A stretch of 64,000 nt of DNA from NCBI RefSeq assembly GCF_001424705.1, contig NZ_LMRA01000047.1, positions 56,428-120,427 of the forward strand, in the 5' to 3' direction. Position 1 is the first letter of the stretch. The number at the start of each line of letters is the position of its first letter. Positions 32,406 through 43,250 of this stretch are shown piece by piece. The translations under genes were made by a program, and so were the position numbers. This stretch comes from Methylobacterium sp. Leaf465. Lineage in GTDB: Bacteria > Pseudomonadota > Alphaproteobacteria > Rhizobiales > Beijerinckiaceae. The notes below the pieces were generated by a model that saw only the letters and a program-made list of their open reading frames with translations, did not search any database and was not told the DNA's origin.

Positions 32406-33176
32406 CTATTCGCGGATCAGCGGGCCGGAATAGACCACCGGCCCGGTCGGCTGGCCGGTGGGCGAGCCACCCGCCGGCTCGACGGAGACCGCGAAGGTGC
32501 CGCCCGCCAGCGCGCCGGCCTCGGCCGGCAGGGCCAGCGCCTTGTCCAGCACCCTGGCGTCGGTGCCCACGAGACCGAGGGTCTTCGGGGCCGCGCCGGC
32601 GCCGACGTACCAGAGTTCCAGGCTGTGCCCCGCCGGGGCCTGCGCCCCCACCGGGCGCACCCGGGCGGTCCCGGCCCGGGTGTCGATGCTGACGAGGAGC
32701 GCCGGGGCCTCGCCGCCGCGGCTGACCACCGCCACGTAGCGCCCGTCGCCCTCGCCCGGCCCGGTGCCGGGGCGCGGCCCGCCGACGGCGATGAACAAGG
32801 CGAGCCCCGCCGCCAGGGCGGCCGCCGTGCCGGCGGTCAGGCGCCAGCGCCGCAGGGCGCCCTGCAGGGCGCCGATGCGGTCGTCGTTGGCGGCGGGTCC
32901 GAGATCGCCGCCCGGATGGACGTCGATCGGCGAGGCGGGACGCGGCCCGTCGGCGGCGAGCCGCCGGGCGATCGCCGGCCAGACCTCCGGCCCCGGCACG
33001 ACCTCGGGTGCCCCGAGGGCGAGGGGCGCGAGGCGGCGTTCCCAGGCGTCGCGCGCCGCGCGGGCGGCGGGGTCCACGGCGAGCTCGAGATCCACCGCCG
33101 CCCGCTCGGGCAGCGGCAGGGTGCCGAGCACGTACTCGGCCAGGCGCAGGTCGCGCTCCTCCGGATCGGGGGTCAT
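32406..33176 (-). CDS. Anti-sigma factor, RskA/ChrR-like membrane protein
   Basis: 256 residues. Cytoplasmic N-terminal anti-sigma region (LAEYVLGTLPLPERAAVDLE, RRLAPLAL), one membrane helix (LTAGTAAALAAGLALFIAVGG, about 113-133) and a periplasmic RskA C-terminal domain with GHSLELWYVGAGAAPKTLGLV and FAVSVEPAGGSPTGQPTGPVV. RskA-type proteins hold an ECF sigma factor at the membrane and release it on proteolysis. The start ATG overlaps the sigma-factor stop as ATGA, so the pair is coupled in stoichiometric translation. The inducing signal is unknown. Confidence 0.9.
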   Translation of the reverse strand: MTPDPEERDLRLAEYVLGTLPLPERAAVDLELAVDPAARAARDAWERRLAPLALGAPEVVPGPEVWPAIARRLAADGPRPASPIDVHPGGDLGPAANDDRIGALQGALRRWRLTAGTAAALAAGLALFIAVGGPRPGTGPGEGDGRYVAVVSRGGEAPALLVSIDTRAGTARVRPVGAQAPAGHSLELWYVGAGAAPKTLGLVGTDARVLDKALALPAEAGALAGGTFAVSVEPAGGSPTGQPTGPVVYSGPLIRE

Positions 33177-33799
33177 GGGGCACCGTCCAGGCAGCCGCGC
33201 AGGGTCGCGAGGCCGCGATGCAGCCAGGTCTTGATGGTGCTCACGGGGCGGTCGTAGCGCAGGGCGAGATCCTCCCGGGACTGGCCCTCGCAATAGGCCA
33301 GCACGATGCAGTCGCGGTGCAGCGCCTCGAGCCGGCCGAGGCAGGCCTGGAGGGCGTTGCGCCCGAGGATCGCGCCCTCGCTGTCGTGGGGGTCGGCCAG
33401 CCGCTCCACCCAATCCTCCCCGTCCTCGGTCACCGGCCCCTGCGTCTCGCTTCGCCGCCGCACCCCGTCGATCGCCCGGTTGCGGGCGATGGTGCAGAGC
33501 CAGGCCAGCGGCCGTCCGGCCGCCGGGCTGTAGGTGGCGGCCTTCTGCCAGATGCGCAGGAACACGTCCTGCAGCACGTCCTCGGCCAGGCCGCGATCGG
33601 ACTGGATACGCAGGACCACGCCGAGAAGTTTCGGGGCCGTCCGATCATAGAGGGTCCGCAGGGCGGCCTCGTCGCGCCGGGCGATCCGGGCGATCAGATC
33701 GACGAGGACCGCATCGGTGCGCGCCGGATCGTCCGCCGAGGGACCATCGGGCTGGGAACCGCCACGCGGGGGGCCGTCACGCAGGGGACTTGCACGCAA
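33173..33799 (-). CDS. ECF-type RNA polymerase sigma factor (SigK-like)
   Basis: 208 residues. Region 2 (LYDRTAPKLLGVVLRIQSDR, then GLAEDVLQDVFLRIWQKAATY) and region 4 (LGRLEALHRDCIVLAYCEGQ, then DLALRYDRPVSTIKTWLHRG) are both clear, with GRPLAWLCTIARNRAIDGVRRR between. It directs RNA polymerase to stress-specific promoters. A roughly 25-residue disordered N-terminal extension precedes region 2, and the start could lie a little downstream. Paired with the RskA-like anti-sigma gene by an ATGA overlap. No close candidate target promoter could be identified by eye. Confidence 0.92.
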   Translation of the reverse strand: MRASPLRDGPPRGGSQPDGPSADDPARTDAVLVDLIARIARRDEAALRTLYDRTAPKLLGVVLRIQSDRGLAEDVLQDVFLRIWQKAATYSPAAGRPLAWLCTIARNRAIDGVRRRSETQGPVTEDGEDWVERLADPHDSEGAILGRNALQACLGRLEALHRDCIVLAYCEGQSREDLALRYDRPVSTIKTWLHRGLATLRGCLDGAP

Positions 33800-33903
33800 C
33801 GGCTGGGCTTCCTCTGTCTCCGGCGCGCGCGGGATCGGTCCGGCGACGGTGCTTCGGATGGCACCGTCTCAACCCAGGTTAACCGAGGCGGCGCCGGTGC
33901 GCC

Positions 33904-33975
33904 ACTGCGCGCGCGTCAGCGGCACGCGTAGAGCAGGCGACTGCGCGCGCCTCAGCGGCGCTCGTAGAGCAGGCG
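33904..33975. repeat. 36-bp tandem duplication spanning the 3' end of serA
   Basis: Two copies (33904-33939 and 33940-33975) differing at three positions. The right copy contains the last codons and stop of serA (LLYERR). The left copy repeats them downstream as a second, unused end (reads LLYACR then stop). It has the look of an older, slightly diverged duplication. Confidence 0.85.
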
Positions 33976-35199
33976 GGCCCGGATGGTGCCGTCCAGCGCC
34001 CGGATCTCTTCCAGCAGGCTCTCGGCGTCGGCATCGGTGACGTCGGTCTCCACCACCACGTAACCGACCTCGCCGTCGGTCTGGTAGAACTGCGCCGCGA
34101 TGTTCACCCCGCGCCGGGCGAAGGTGTCGTTGAGGCGCCCCAGCATGCCCGGGATGTTGCGCTGGACGTGGATCAGGCGGGTGCCGGTGGGACGGGCGGG
34201 CAGCTGCACCTGCGGGAAGTTCACGGTGCCGACGGTCGAGCCGATGTCGGAGTAATCGACGAGCTTGCGCGCCACCTCGGAGCCGATGCGCTCCTGCGCC
34301 TCCTCCGTCGAGCCGCCGATATGCGGCGTCAGGATCACGTTGGGCAGGCCCTGGAGCGGGCTGACGAAGCGCTCCTGGTTGGAGCCGGGCTCCACCGGGA
34401 ACACGTCGACGGCGGCCCCCCGCAGGTGGCCGTCGCGCAGGGCGCGGGCCAGGGCGTCGAGGTCGACCACGGTGCCGCGGGCGTTGTTGATCAGGAAGGC
34501 GCCGGGCTTCATCGCCCGGATCTCGGCCTCGCCGATCATGTTGTGGGTCTCGGGCGTCTCCGGCACGTGCAGGGAGACCACGTCGCTCTGGGCCAGCAGG
34601 GTCTCCAGGCTGTCGGTGGGCTCGGTGTTGCCGTGGCGCAGCTTGTCGGTCTGGTCGTGGAACACCACCCGCATGCCCATGCCTTCCGCCAGCGTCGAGA
34701 GCTGCGAGCCGATATTGCCGTAGCCGACGATGCCCAGCGTCTTGCCCCGCACCTCCTGCGAGCCGGTGGCCGACTTGTCCCATTCGCCCGCATGGGCGCC
34801 CACCGAGCGCGGCACGATCCGGCGCAGCAGCATCACGATCTCGCCGATGACGAGCTCGGCCACCGAGCGGGTGTTCGAGTAGGGCGCGTTGAAGACCGGG
34901 ATGCCCCGGTGGCGGGCGGCCTCGAGGTCGACCTGGTTGGTGCCCACCGAGAAGCAGCCCACCGCCAGGAGGCGCTCGCCGTGGGCCAGGGCCGCTGCGT
35001 CGAGCTGGGTGCGCGAGCGGATGCCGAGGATGTGCGTGCCCTTCAGGGCCTCGTGCAGGGCCTCCCGGTCCAGGGCCTTGGCCACCCGGACGACGTTGGT
35101 GTAGCCGGCGGCGGCGAACAGCTCGGCGGCGCTGTCGTTGATGCCTTCGAGCAGCAGGACGCGGATCTTGTCCTTCGGGAAGGAGAGTCGTTCGGCCAT
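33952..35199 (-). CDS. serA: D-3-phosphoglycerate dehydrogenase with ACT domain
   Basis: 415 residues, the E. coli SerA-like type. It oxidises 3-phosphoglycerate to 3-phosphohydroxypyruvate, the first step of serine synthesis (important for serine-cycle methylotrophs). Substrate-binding domain, then Rossmann motif GIVGYGNIGS at residues 156-165. NNARGTVVDLDALARAL and LTPHIGGSTEEAQERIG carry the catalytic Arg/Glu/His positions. A C-terminal ACT domain (about 340-415, LIHVQRNIPGMLGRLNDTFA) is the serine-feedback site. Transcribed alone; 269 bp separate it from the divergent GlcD-like gene. Confidence 0.93.
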   Translation of the reverse strand: MAERLSFPKDKIRVLLLEGINDSAAELFAAAGYTNVVRVAKALDREALHEALKGTHILGIRSRTQLDAAALAHGERLLAVGCFSVGTNQVDLEAARHRGIPVFNAPYSNTRSVAELVIGEIVMLLRRIVPRSVGAHAGEWDKSATGSQEVRGKTLGIVGYGNIGSQLSTLAEGMGMRVVFHDQTDKLRHGNTEPTDSLETLLAQSDVVSLHVPETPETHNMIGEAEIRAMKPGAFLINNARGTVVDLDALARALRDGHLRGAAVDVFPVEPGSNQERFVSPLQGLPNVILTPHIGGSTEEAQERIGSEVARKLVDYSDIGSTVGTVNFPQVQLPARPTGTRLIHVQRNIPGMLGRLNDTFARRGVNIAAQFYQTDGEVGYVVVETDVTDADAESLLEEIRALDGTIRARLLYERR

Positions 35200-35468
35200 G
35201 GTCGTGTTCTTCTCGGATCTCGCGCCCGTGGCGGGCGGATGGGGCGCCGGCCCCGAAGGCCGCGCGACGCGGCCGGGACCGTGACGCCGGCGCCCGAATG
35301 GGCCGTGTGAGAAGCCAGTTCACGGGTCCGGTCAAGGGCCGGCCTTGAGCATCGGCGGCGATTGTCAGGCCGCCCCCTTGACCCGGCGGGCCGGCGCCGG
35401 AATGCCGGGACGACCTGTTTCCCGGGCCGTCCGGCCCGGGCCGGACCGCCAGCACGAGGAGCCTTCCG

Positions 35469-36872
35469 ATGAGCCAGACGCGCGCACAGGCCGACCTCCT
35501 CGGCCGCCTGGAGGCCAGCCTCGGCCGGGGCGGCCTGCTGACGGGCGAGGAGGATTGCGCGCCCTACGCCGTCGACTGGCGCCGCCTGTTCCCGGGCCGG
35601 CCGGCGGCGGTGGCGCGCCCGGGCACCACGGCGCAGGTCGCCGCCGTGATGGCCGCCTGTCACGCCGCCGGCGTCGCGGTGGTGCCCCAGGGGGGACATA
35701 CCGGCCTTGCGGGGGGCGCAACCCCGGACGCCTCCGGCGGCCAGGTGGTGCTGTCGCTCGCCCGCATGAACGCGATCCGCCGGGTCGACCCCCTCGGGCT
35801 GACCCTGGAGGCGGAGGCCGGCTGCATCCTCAAGGTGGCGCAGGAGGCGGCGGCGGCGGAAGGCCGCCTCCTCCCCGTCAGCCTGGCGGCGGAGGGTTCG
35901 GCCATGCTGGGCGGCGTCATCGCCACCAATGCGGGCGGCCTCAACGTCCTGCGCTACGGCATGACCCGCAACCTCGTCCTCGGCCTCGAGGTGGTGCTCG
36001 CCGACGGGACCGTGGTCGATGGCCTGCGCGCCCTGCGCAAGGACAATGCGGGCTACGACTGGAAGCAGCTCTTCATCGGCAGCGAGGGCACCCTGGGCAT
36101 CGTCACCGCCGCCATCCTGCGCCTGGTGCCGCGCCCGCGCCACACCGCCACGGCGCTCCTGGCGGTGCCCGATCCGGCGGCGGCCCTGCGCCTCCTCCGG
36201 GCGGCCCAGGATGCGCTGGGCGACACCATCCAGGCCTTCGAGCTGATTGCGGGGGAATCCCTCGCCCTGGTGGCCCAGCATGCGGGCCTGGCGAGTCCCA
36301 TCGCCGCCGCCGACTGGACCGTGCTGATGGAGGCGGGATCGAGCCTGCCCGGCCTGCGCGAGGCCGTCGAGACGCTGCTGGGCGAGGCCCTGGAGCGGGG
36401 CGACGCCACCGACGGCGTGCTCGCCGAATCCGGCCCGCAGGCGGCCGCCCTCTGGGCCCTGCGCGAGCACATCACCGAGGCCGAGGCCCGGGCCGGCAAG
36501 AGCGTGAAGCACGACGTCTCGGTGCCGATCCCGGCGATCCCGGATTTCCTGGCGGCGGCGGGCGAGGCCCTGGCCGCGGGCGCGCCGGGCACCCGGCCGA
36601 ACATCTTCGGCCACATGGGCGACGGCAACATCCACTACAACGTCCTGATCGGCCCCGGGCACGGATCGGACGCCATCAACCGCATCGTCCACGACGCGGT
36701 GGCGCGGTTCGGCGGCAGCATCTCGGCCGAGCACGGCATCGGCCAGTACCGGGTCGACGCCCTCGTCCACCACCGGCGGCCGGAGGAGATGGCGCTGGCC
36801 CGCCGGATCAAGGGCGCTCTCGATCCCCAGGGCCTGCTCAATCCCGGCAAGGTGCTGCGCGCCGGGCCTTGA
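35469..36872 (+). CDS. FAD-linked oxidase of GlcD/D-2-hydroxyacid dehydrogenase type
   Basis: 467 residues. N-terminal PCMH-type FAD domain: VVPQGGHTGLAGGATPD, LEAEAGCILKVAQEAA and MLGGVIATNAGGLNVLRYG. C-terminal FAD-oxidase domain with HDVSVPIPAIPDFL and the metal/substrate motifs FGHMGDGNIHYNVL and SISAEHGIGQYR. It belongs with D-lactate, glycolate and D-2-hydroxyglutarate dehydrogenases, which donate electrons to quinone or a cytochrome. It is divergent from serA. D-2-hydroxyglutarate dehydrogenase is an attractive guess because SerA-type enzymes make that side product, but substrate is not proved. Good Shine-Dalgarno (cgaggag) upstream. Confidence 0.88.
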   Translation: MSQTRAQADLLGRLEASLGRGGLLTGEEDCAPYAVDWRRLFPGRPAAVARPGTTAQVAAVMAACHAAGVAVVPQGGHTGLAGGATPDASGGQVVLSLARMNAIRRVDPLGLTLEAEAGCILKVAQEAAAAEGRLLPVSLAAEGSAMLGGVIATNAGGLNVLRYGMTRNLVLGLEVVLADGTVVDGLRALRKDNAGYDWKQLFIGSEGTLGIVTAAILRLVPRPRHTATALLAVPDPAAALRLLRAAQDALGDTIQAFELIAGESLALVAQHAGLASPIAAADWTVLMEAGSSLPGLREAVETLLGEALERGDATDGVLAESGPQAAALWALREHITEAEARAGKSVKHDVSVPIPAIPDFLAAAGEALAAGAPGTRPNIFGHMGDGNIHYNVLIGPGHGSDAINRIVHDAVARFGGSISAEHGIGQYRVDALVHHRRPEEMALARRIKGALDPQGLLNPGKVLRAGP

Positions 36873-36965
36873 GCGGTCGCAGGGTCGCTCCAGACTGTCG
36901 GAATCCGAGCCGGCGACCTATCTCCGGTCTCATCGACACGACACGACGGCAGGAAAGACGCGCCC

Positions 36966-37940
36966 ATGGCCTCGCCCGGAGACTGGAAGATCCCCGCATC
37001 CGCCCAGCCCAAGGCCGCCGATTACGGCTACGACCTCGAGCAGGCGCTCACCGCCGTCGTGGCGCTCTCCACGCGGGTACCGCCGGAGGCCTTCACCGCC
37101 GAGACGCTGGGCACCGAGCGGGCCGGCAACGGCGTCGTCATCGGCGAGGACGGCCTCGTCCTCACCATCGGCTACCTCGTGACCGAGGCGGATTCCGTCT
37201 GGCTCACCACCCATGACGGGCGCTCCGTGCCCGGCCACGTGGTCGGCTTCGACGCGGTCACCGGCTTCGGCCTCGTCCAGGCGCTGGGCGACCTGCGGAT
37301 CAAGCCGCTGAAGCTCGGGCGCTCCGCGCCCGTCAAGATCGGCGACCGGGCCGTGATGGCCGGGGTCGGCGGACGCGCGCGCAGCCTCGCCGTGGAGATC
37401 GTCGCCCGCCAGGAATTCGCCGGCTACTGGGAATACGTCCTCGACGAGGCCCTGTTCACCGCGCCCTCGCATCCGCACTGGGGCGGGGCGGCGCTGATCG
37501 GACCGGACGGGGCGCTCCTCGGCATCGGCTCCCTGCAGCTGCAGCAGGGCGGCACCGCCGGGCCGAAGACCATCAACATGATCGTGCCGATCGACCTGCT
37601 GCCGCCGATCCTCGACGACCTCACCACCCGCGGGCGCGTCGACCGGCCGGTCCGCCCCTGGCTCGGGCTCTATGCCAGCGACGGCGAGGATTCCGTGGTG
37701 GTGATGGGGCTCGCCGACGACGGTCCCGCCGAGGCGGCGGACCTGCGCCCGGGCGACGTCATCGTGGCGGTGGCGGGCGAGCCGGTGGCCGACCTCGCGG
37801 GCTTCTTCCGCCAGGTCTGGGCCCTGGGCGAGGCCGGGGTGCGGGTGCCCCTGACGATCCAGCGCGACGGCAAGCCCCTCAAGCTCTCGGTGACCTCCTC
37901 GGACCGGGAGCGCTTCCTGGTCTCGCCGCAGCTGCATTGA
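36966..37940 (+). CDS. DegP/HtrA-like protein with PDZ domain, catalytic triad lost
   Basis: 324 residues, no signal peptide. The trypsin-like fold is recognisable (GNGVVIGEDGLVLTIGYLV; VGFDAVTGFGLVQALG; SHPHWGGAALIGPDGALLGI) and a PDZ domain follows at about 225-320 (GPAEAADLRPGDVIVAVAGE). Aligned to DegP, the catalytic His is Tyr70, the Asp is Gly100 and the Ser is Trp172. All three triad residues are therefore replaced, and the protein should not be a protease. A scaffold or chaperone role, possibly cytoplasmic because no export signal is seen, is an inference. Stands between the GlcD-like gene (93-bp gap) and trmFO. Its 3' end is part of a 17-bp tandem repeat. Confidence 0.85.
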   Translation: MASPGDWKIPASAQPKAADYGYDLEQALTAVVALSTRVPPEAFTAETLGTERAGNGVVIGEDGLVLTIGYLVTEADSVWLTTHDGRSVPGHVVGFDAVTGFGLVQALGDLRIKPLKLGRSAPVKIGDRAVMAGVGGRARSLAVEIVARQEFAGYWEYVLDEALFTAPSHPHWGGAALIGPDGALLGIGSLQLQQGGTAGPKTINMIVPIDLLPPILDDLTTRGRVDRPVRPWLGLYASDGEDSVVVMGLADDGPAEAADLRPGDVIVAVAGEPVADLAGFFRQVWALGEAGVRVPLTIQRDGKPLKLSVTSSDRERFLVSPQLH

Positions 37941-37984
37941 GCCGAGCCCCGCATTGATCCAAGCCCCGCATTGATCCAAGTCCC
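37934..37984. repeat. Three 17-bp tandem units over the 3' end of the DegP-like gene
   Basis: gcattgagccgagcccc, gcattgatccaagcccc and gcattgatccaagtccc run from 37934 to 37984. The first unit contains the final His codon and the stop of the DegP-like gene. The others extend into the gap before trmFO. Confidence 0.88.
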
Positions 37985-37999
37985 GGGCGGGTCTATCCC

Positions 38000-39436
38000 G
38001 TGCCGATGACGGACAACGCGGAATCCTTGCCCATCCACATCGTCGGCGGCGGCCTCGCCGGGTCGGAAGCCGCCTGGCAGATCGCCGAGAGCGGCCACGA
38101 CGTGGTGCTCCACGAGATGCGCCCGGTGCGCGGCACCGAGGCCCATCACGGGGGCGACTTCGCCGAACTCGTCTGCTCGAACTCGTTCCGCTCGGACGAC
38201 GCCAACGGCAACGCCGTCGGCCTCCTGCACCAGGAGATGCGCACCCTTGGCTCGCTGATCCTGCGCGCGGCCGACGCGCACCAGGTTCCCGCCGGCGGGG
38301 CGCTCGCCGTCGACCGCGAGGGCTTCGCCCGGGCCGTCACCGCGGCGATCGAGGGCCATCCGCGCATCCGCATCGTGCGCGAGGAGGTCGAGGGCCTGCC
38401 CCCCGAGGCCTGGGGCCGCACCATCATCGCCACGGGCCCCCTCACCGCCCCGTCCCTGGCGCAGGGGATCCGCGAATTGACCGGGGCCGAGTCGCTGGCC
38501 TTCTTCGACGCGATCGCGCCGATCGTGCACCGTGACTCCATCGACATGGGCAAGGCCTGGTTCCAGTCGCGCTACGACAAGGTCGGGCCCGGCGGCACGG
38601 GCGCCGACTACATCAACTGCCCCATGGATCGCGACCAGTACGACCGGTTCATCCAGGCGCTCGTCGCCGGCGACAAGATCGGCTTCAAGGAGTGGGAGGC
38701 CTCGACCCCCTATTTCGACGGCTGCCTGCCGATCGAGGTCATGGCCGAGCGCGGCCCCGAGACCCTGCGCCACGGCCCGATGAAGCCGGTGGGCCTCACC
38801 AACCCGCACGACCCCACCGTGAAGGCCTGCGCCATCGTCCAGCTGCGCCAGGACAACGCGCTGGGCACCCTCTACAACATGGTCGGGTTCCAGACGAAGC
38901 TGACTTATTCCGAGCAGGTCCGGGTGTTCCGCACGATTCCCGGCCTGGAGAACGCCGAGTTCGCGCGGCTGGGCGGCCTCCACCGCAACACCTATCTCGA
39001 CAGCCCCCGCCTCCTCGACGCGACCCTGCGCCTGAAGGCGCGGCCGTCCCTGCGCTTCGCCGGCCAGATCACCGGCTGCGAGGGCTACGTGGAGAGCGCC
39101 GCCATCGGCCTGATGGCCGGCCGCTTCGCGGTGGCCGAAGCGCGCGGGGAGGCCCTCGCGCCCCTCCCCGCCACCACGGCGCTGGGCGCCCTGATCGGCC
39201 ACATCACCGGCGGCCACATCGCGGCCGAGGAGGCCGGCGCCCCGCGCTCGTTCCAGCCGATGAACGTGAATTTCGGCCTGTTCCCGCCCCTCGACCACGC
39301 CCCGAAGGGCGAGGGGGGCAAGCGCCTGAAGGGGCCGGAGAAGGCGGTGGCCAAGAAGAAGGCGATGACCGACCGGGCCCGGGCCGACCTCGCGGCCTGG
39401 CTCGGCCACGGACCGGCGCAGATCGCGGCCGAGTAG
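38000..39436 (+). CDS. trmFO: Methylenetetrahydrofolate-tRNA-(uracil-5-)-methyltransferase
   Basis: 478 residues. A flavoenzyme that makes ribothymidine at U54 of tRNA using methylene-tetrahydrofolate instead of SAM. N-terminal FAD motif IHIVGGGLAGSEAAW (GGGLAG at 16-21). FAELVCSNSFRSD holds a catalytic-region Cys (Cys59), and DGCLPIEVMAERGPETLRHGPMKPVGL carries a second Cys expected for the mechanism. RNTYLDSP and FAGQITGCEGYVESAAIG complete the family signature. The start may be Met3 (ATG at 38006). It follows the DegP-like gene after the 17-bp repeat and ends 137 bp before the MFS gene. Confidence 0.95.
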   Translation: MPMTDNAESLPIHIVGGGLAGSEAAWQIAESGHDVVLHEMRPVRGTEAHHGGDFAELVCSNSFRSDDANGNAVGLLHQEMRTLGSLILRAADAHQVPAGGALAVDREGFARAVTAAIEGHPRIRIVREEVEGLPPEAWGRTIIATGPLTAPSLAQGIRELTGAESLAFFDAIAPIVHRDSIDMGKAWFQSRYDKVGPGGTGADYINCPMDRDQYDRFIQALVAGDKIGFKEWEASTPYFDGCLPIEVMAERGPETLRHGPMKPVGLTNPHDPTVKACAIVQLRQDNALGTLYNMVGFQTKLTYSEQVRVFRTIPGLENAEFARLGGLHRNTYLDSPRLLDATLRLKARPSLRFAGQITGCEGYVESAAIGLMAGRFAVAEARGEALAPLPATTALGALIGHITGGHIAAEEAGAPRSFQPMNVNFGLFPPLDHAPKGEGGKRLKGPEKAVAKKKAMTDRARADLAAWLGHGPAQIAAE

Positions 39437-39573
39437 GGAGCCCGCCGCGGCGCCCCGAACACGGCGCCCGCATTGAAACCGCTCCGCCCCTCCCCCGCCC
39501 TAGCGGCGGCGAAAAAATGCGGTCACCCTGGGATGAACGGCCCAGGGCCGAACGTATCAGGCGAGGAACTGCG

Positions 39574-40899
39574 ATGGCGGGCCATGCGGATCACGACCAG
39601 GCCGGCTCCCGGGCCGCCGCCGTCCTGCGGGTGACGAGCGGCAACTTCCTGGAGATGTTCGACTTCTTCGCCTTCGGGTTCTACGCCGCCTACATCGCCA
39701 AGGCGTTCTTCCCGAGCGAGAGCGACGTCGCCGCGCTGATGCTGACCTTCATGACCTTCGGGGCCGGCTTCCTCATGCGGCCCCTGGGGGCCGTGCTGCT
39801 CGGGGCCTATGTCGACCGGGTCGGCCGCCGGAAGGGGCTCATCGTCACCCTGGCCATCATGGCCGCCGGCACGATCCTGATCGCCCTGGTCCCCGACTAC
39901 GCCAGCATCGGCCTCGTGGCGCCGATCCTGGTGCTGGTCGGCCGCCTGCTCCAGGGCTTCTCCGCCGGGGTCGAGCTCGGCGGCGTCTCGGTCTACCTCG
40001 CCGAACTCGCGCCCCCCGGCCGCCAGGGCTTCTACGTCGCCTGGCAATCGGGCAGCCAGCAGGTGGCGATCATGGCGGCGGCGGCCATCGGCTACGCCCT
40101 CAACCGCCTGCTGATGCCGGACGAGATGGGCGCCTGGGGCTGGCGCATCCCCTTCCTGATCGGCTGCCTCCTAGTGCCGTTCCTGTTCTACATCCGGCGC
40201 TCGCTGCAGGAGACCCCGGCCTTCCAGGCCCGCAAGGTCCACCCGCCGGTGGGCGCGGTGCTGCGCACCCTGGGGCGGAACTGGCGGATCGTCGGGCTCG
40301 GGATGCTGATGGTGGCGATGACCACGATCGCGTTCTACGCGATCACGGTCTACACCCCGACCTTCGGCAAGACCGTCCTCCGGCTCTCCGACACCGACAG
40401 CCTGATCGTCACCTTCTGCGTCGCGGTGTCGAACCTGGTCTGGCTCCCCGTGATGGGCGCGCTCTCCGACCGGATCGGCCGGCGCCCGATCCTGCTGCTG
40501 TTCTCGGGCCTGACCCTCGTCACCGCCTATCCGGCCCTGGCCTGGCTCGTGGCGCATCCGAGCTTCGAGACCATGCTGGGGGTGCTGCTGTGGCTGTCCT
40601 TCCTCTATGGCGGCTACAACGGCGCCATGGTGGTGGCGCTCACCGAGATCGTGCCGCCGGAGGTGCGCACGGCCGGGTTCTCCCTGGCCTATTCCCTGGC
40701 GACCGCCCTGTTCGGCGGGATGACGCCGCTGGTCGCCACCTGGCTCATCGCGGAGACGGGCAACAAGGCGGCCCCCGGCCTGTGGCTCGCCCTGGGGGGC
40801 GCCTGCGGTCTCCTGGCCACGGTCGTCGTCTACCGCCGGCGGGCGTCGGACCTGCCGGCGACCGGAATCCCGGCCCCGGTCACGCCGACGCGACCGTGA
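39574..40899 (+). CDS. MFS transporter, metabolite:H+ symporter type (citrate/tricarballylate-like)
   Basis: 441 residues, about twelve membrane helices. VTSGNFLEMFDFFAFGFYAAYIA and RPLGAVLLGAYVDRVGRRKGL are characteristic of the metabolite:H+ symporter branch (CitA/TcuC/KgtP-like), as is GALSDRIGRRPILL in the second half. It takes up carboxylates with protons; which one cannot be told. The ATG at 39574 begins the hydrophilic N-terminus just before helix 1, with upstream sequence gcgaggaac as ribosome-binding site. Its 3' end overlaps the convergent GNAT gene by 20 bp. Confidence 0.87.
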   Translation: MAGHADHDQAGSRAAAVLRVTSGNFLEMFDFFAFGFYAAYIAKAFFPSESDVAALMLTFMTFGAGFLMRPLGAVLLGAYVDRVGRRKGLIVTLAIMAAGTILIALVPDYASIGLVAPILVLVGRLLQGFSAGVELGGVSVYLAELAPPGRQGFYVAWQSGSQQVAIMAAAAIGYALNRLLMPDEMGAWGWRIPFLIGCLLVPFLFYIRRSLQETPAFQARKVHPPVGAVLRTLGRNWRIVGLGMLMVAMTTIAFYAITVYTPTFGKTVLRLSDTDSLIVTFCVAVSNLVWLPVMGALSDRIGRRPILLLFSGLTLVTAYPALAWLVAHPSFETMLGVLLWLSFLYGGYNGAMVVALTEIVPPEVRTAGFSLAYSLATALFGGMTPLVATWLIAETGNKAAPGLWLALGGACGLLATVVVYRRRASDLPATGIPAPVTPTRP

Positions 40900-41452
40900 A
40901 GATCCGGCGTCCGGGCAGCTGGCCCGGGTCGCCGGTGTCGCGAAAGCCGACCTTGCGCAGGAGGCCGACCGAGGCCGCGTTCTCGGGGCGGCACTGGGCG
41001 ATGATGACGCGGTGGGGGAAGCGCTCCTGCAGCAGGCCCACCGCGGCGGTGACCGCCTCGGTGCCGAGCCCCTGCCCCCGGGCCGCGCCGCCGACCCAGT
41101 AGCCCACCTCGGCGGCGTGGTCGCCGCGCAGGTGCAGGCCGATTACCGCCGCGAGCGCCCCGTCCGTCCGCAGCCATGCGCCGAGGAAGCAGTCCTTCGT
41201 CACCTTGGCCGGGCCGATGAGCTGGCGCGCGTCCTTCAGGGTGAAGGGCGCGGGCAGGAAGTCGACCGCCCCGGTGATGGCCGGGTCGTCGGTCAGGGCG
41301 CGCAGGGCCTCGGCGTCGGACGGCACCAGCGGCGCGAGGCGCAGCCGCGCGGTCTCCACCGGCTTGAGGTTCGCGAGGCTGTAGCGCGCGGCGAGCTTGC
41401 GGAAGAACATCCCCAGGACTTGCCCCCACGCGGCCCGGGACACAAGCGGCAT
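40880..41452 (-). CDS. GNAT-family N-acetyltransferase (RimJ/RimL type)
   Basis: 190 residues. VETARLRLAPLVPSDAEALR opens the typical RimJ-like fold; GYWVGGAARGQGLGTEAVTA carries the acetyl-CoA pyrophosphate-binding loop (Q/RxxGxG/A), and AQCRPENAASVGLLRKVGF is the conserved C-terminal segment. The target (protein N-terminus or small amine) is unknown. The start could be the Met about fourteen codons in (MFFRKLAARYS). Its end overlaps the convergent MFS gene, so it lacks a separate terminator there. Upstream lies the lactate-permease terminator. Confidence 0.85.
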   Translation of the reverse strand: MPLVSRAAWGQVLGMFFRKLAARYSLANLKPVETARLRLAPLVPSDAEALRALTDDPAITGAVDFLPAPFTLKDARQLIGPAKVTKDCFLGAWLRTDGALAAVIGLHLRGDHAAEVGYWVGGAARGQGLGTEAVTAAVGLLQERFPHRVIIAQCRPENAASVGLLRKVGFRDTGDPGQLPGRRIFTVASA

Positions 41453-41488
41453 CGCGGGCGGCCGGCCCCCGGGCCGTGCGCGGTCACG

Positions 41489-41521
41489 AAAAAACCCGCC
41501 CCGGATCGTCTCCGGGGCGGG
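41489..41521 (-). terminator. Rho-independent terminator of the lactate permease gene
   Basis: A perfect 11-bp stem (cccgccccgga at 41495-41505 with tccggggcggg at 41511-41521) and a 5-nt loop, followed on the minus strand by six T residues. It lies 32 bp beyond the lctP stop. Confidence 0.93.
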
Positions 41522-41552
41522 CCCTGTCGTCAGGGTGTCGAGCGGATCGCCC

Positions 41553-43250
<1,698 letters not shown>

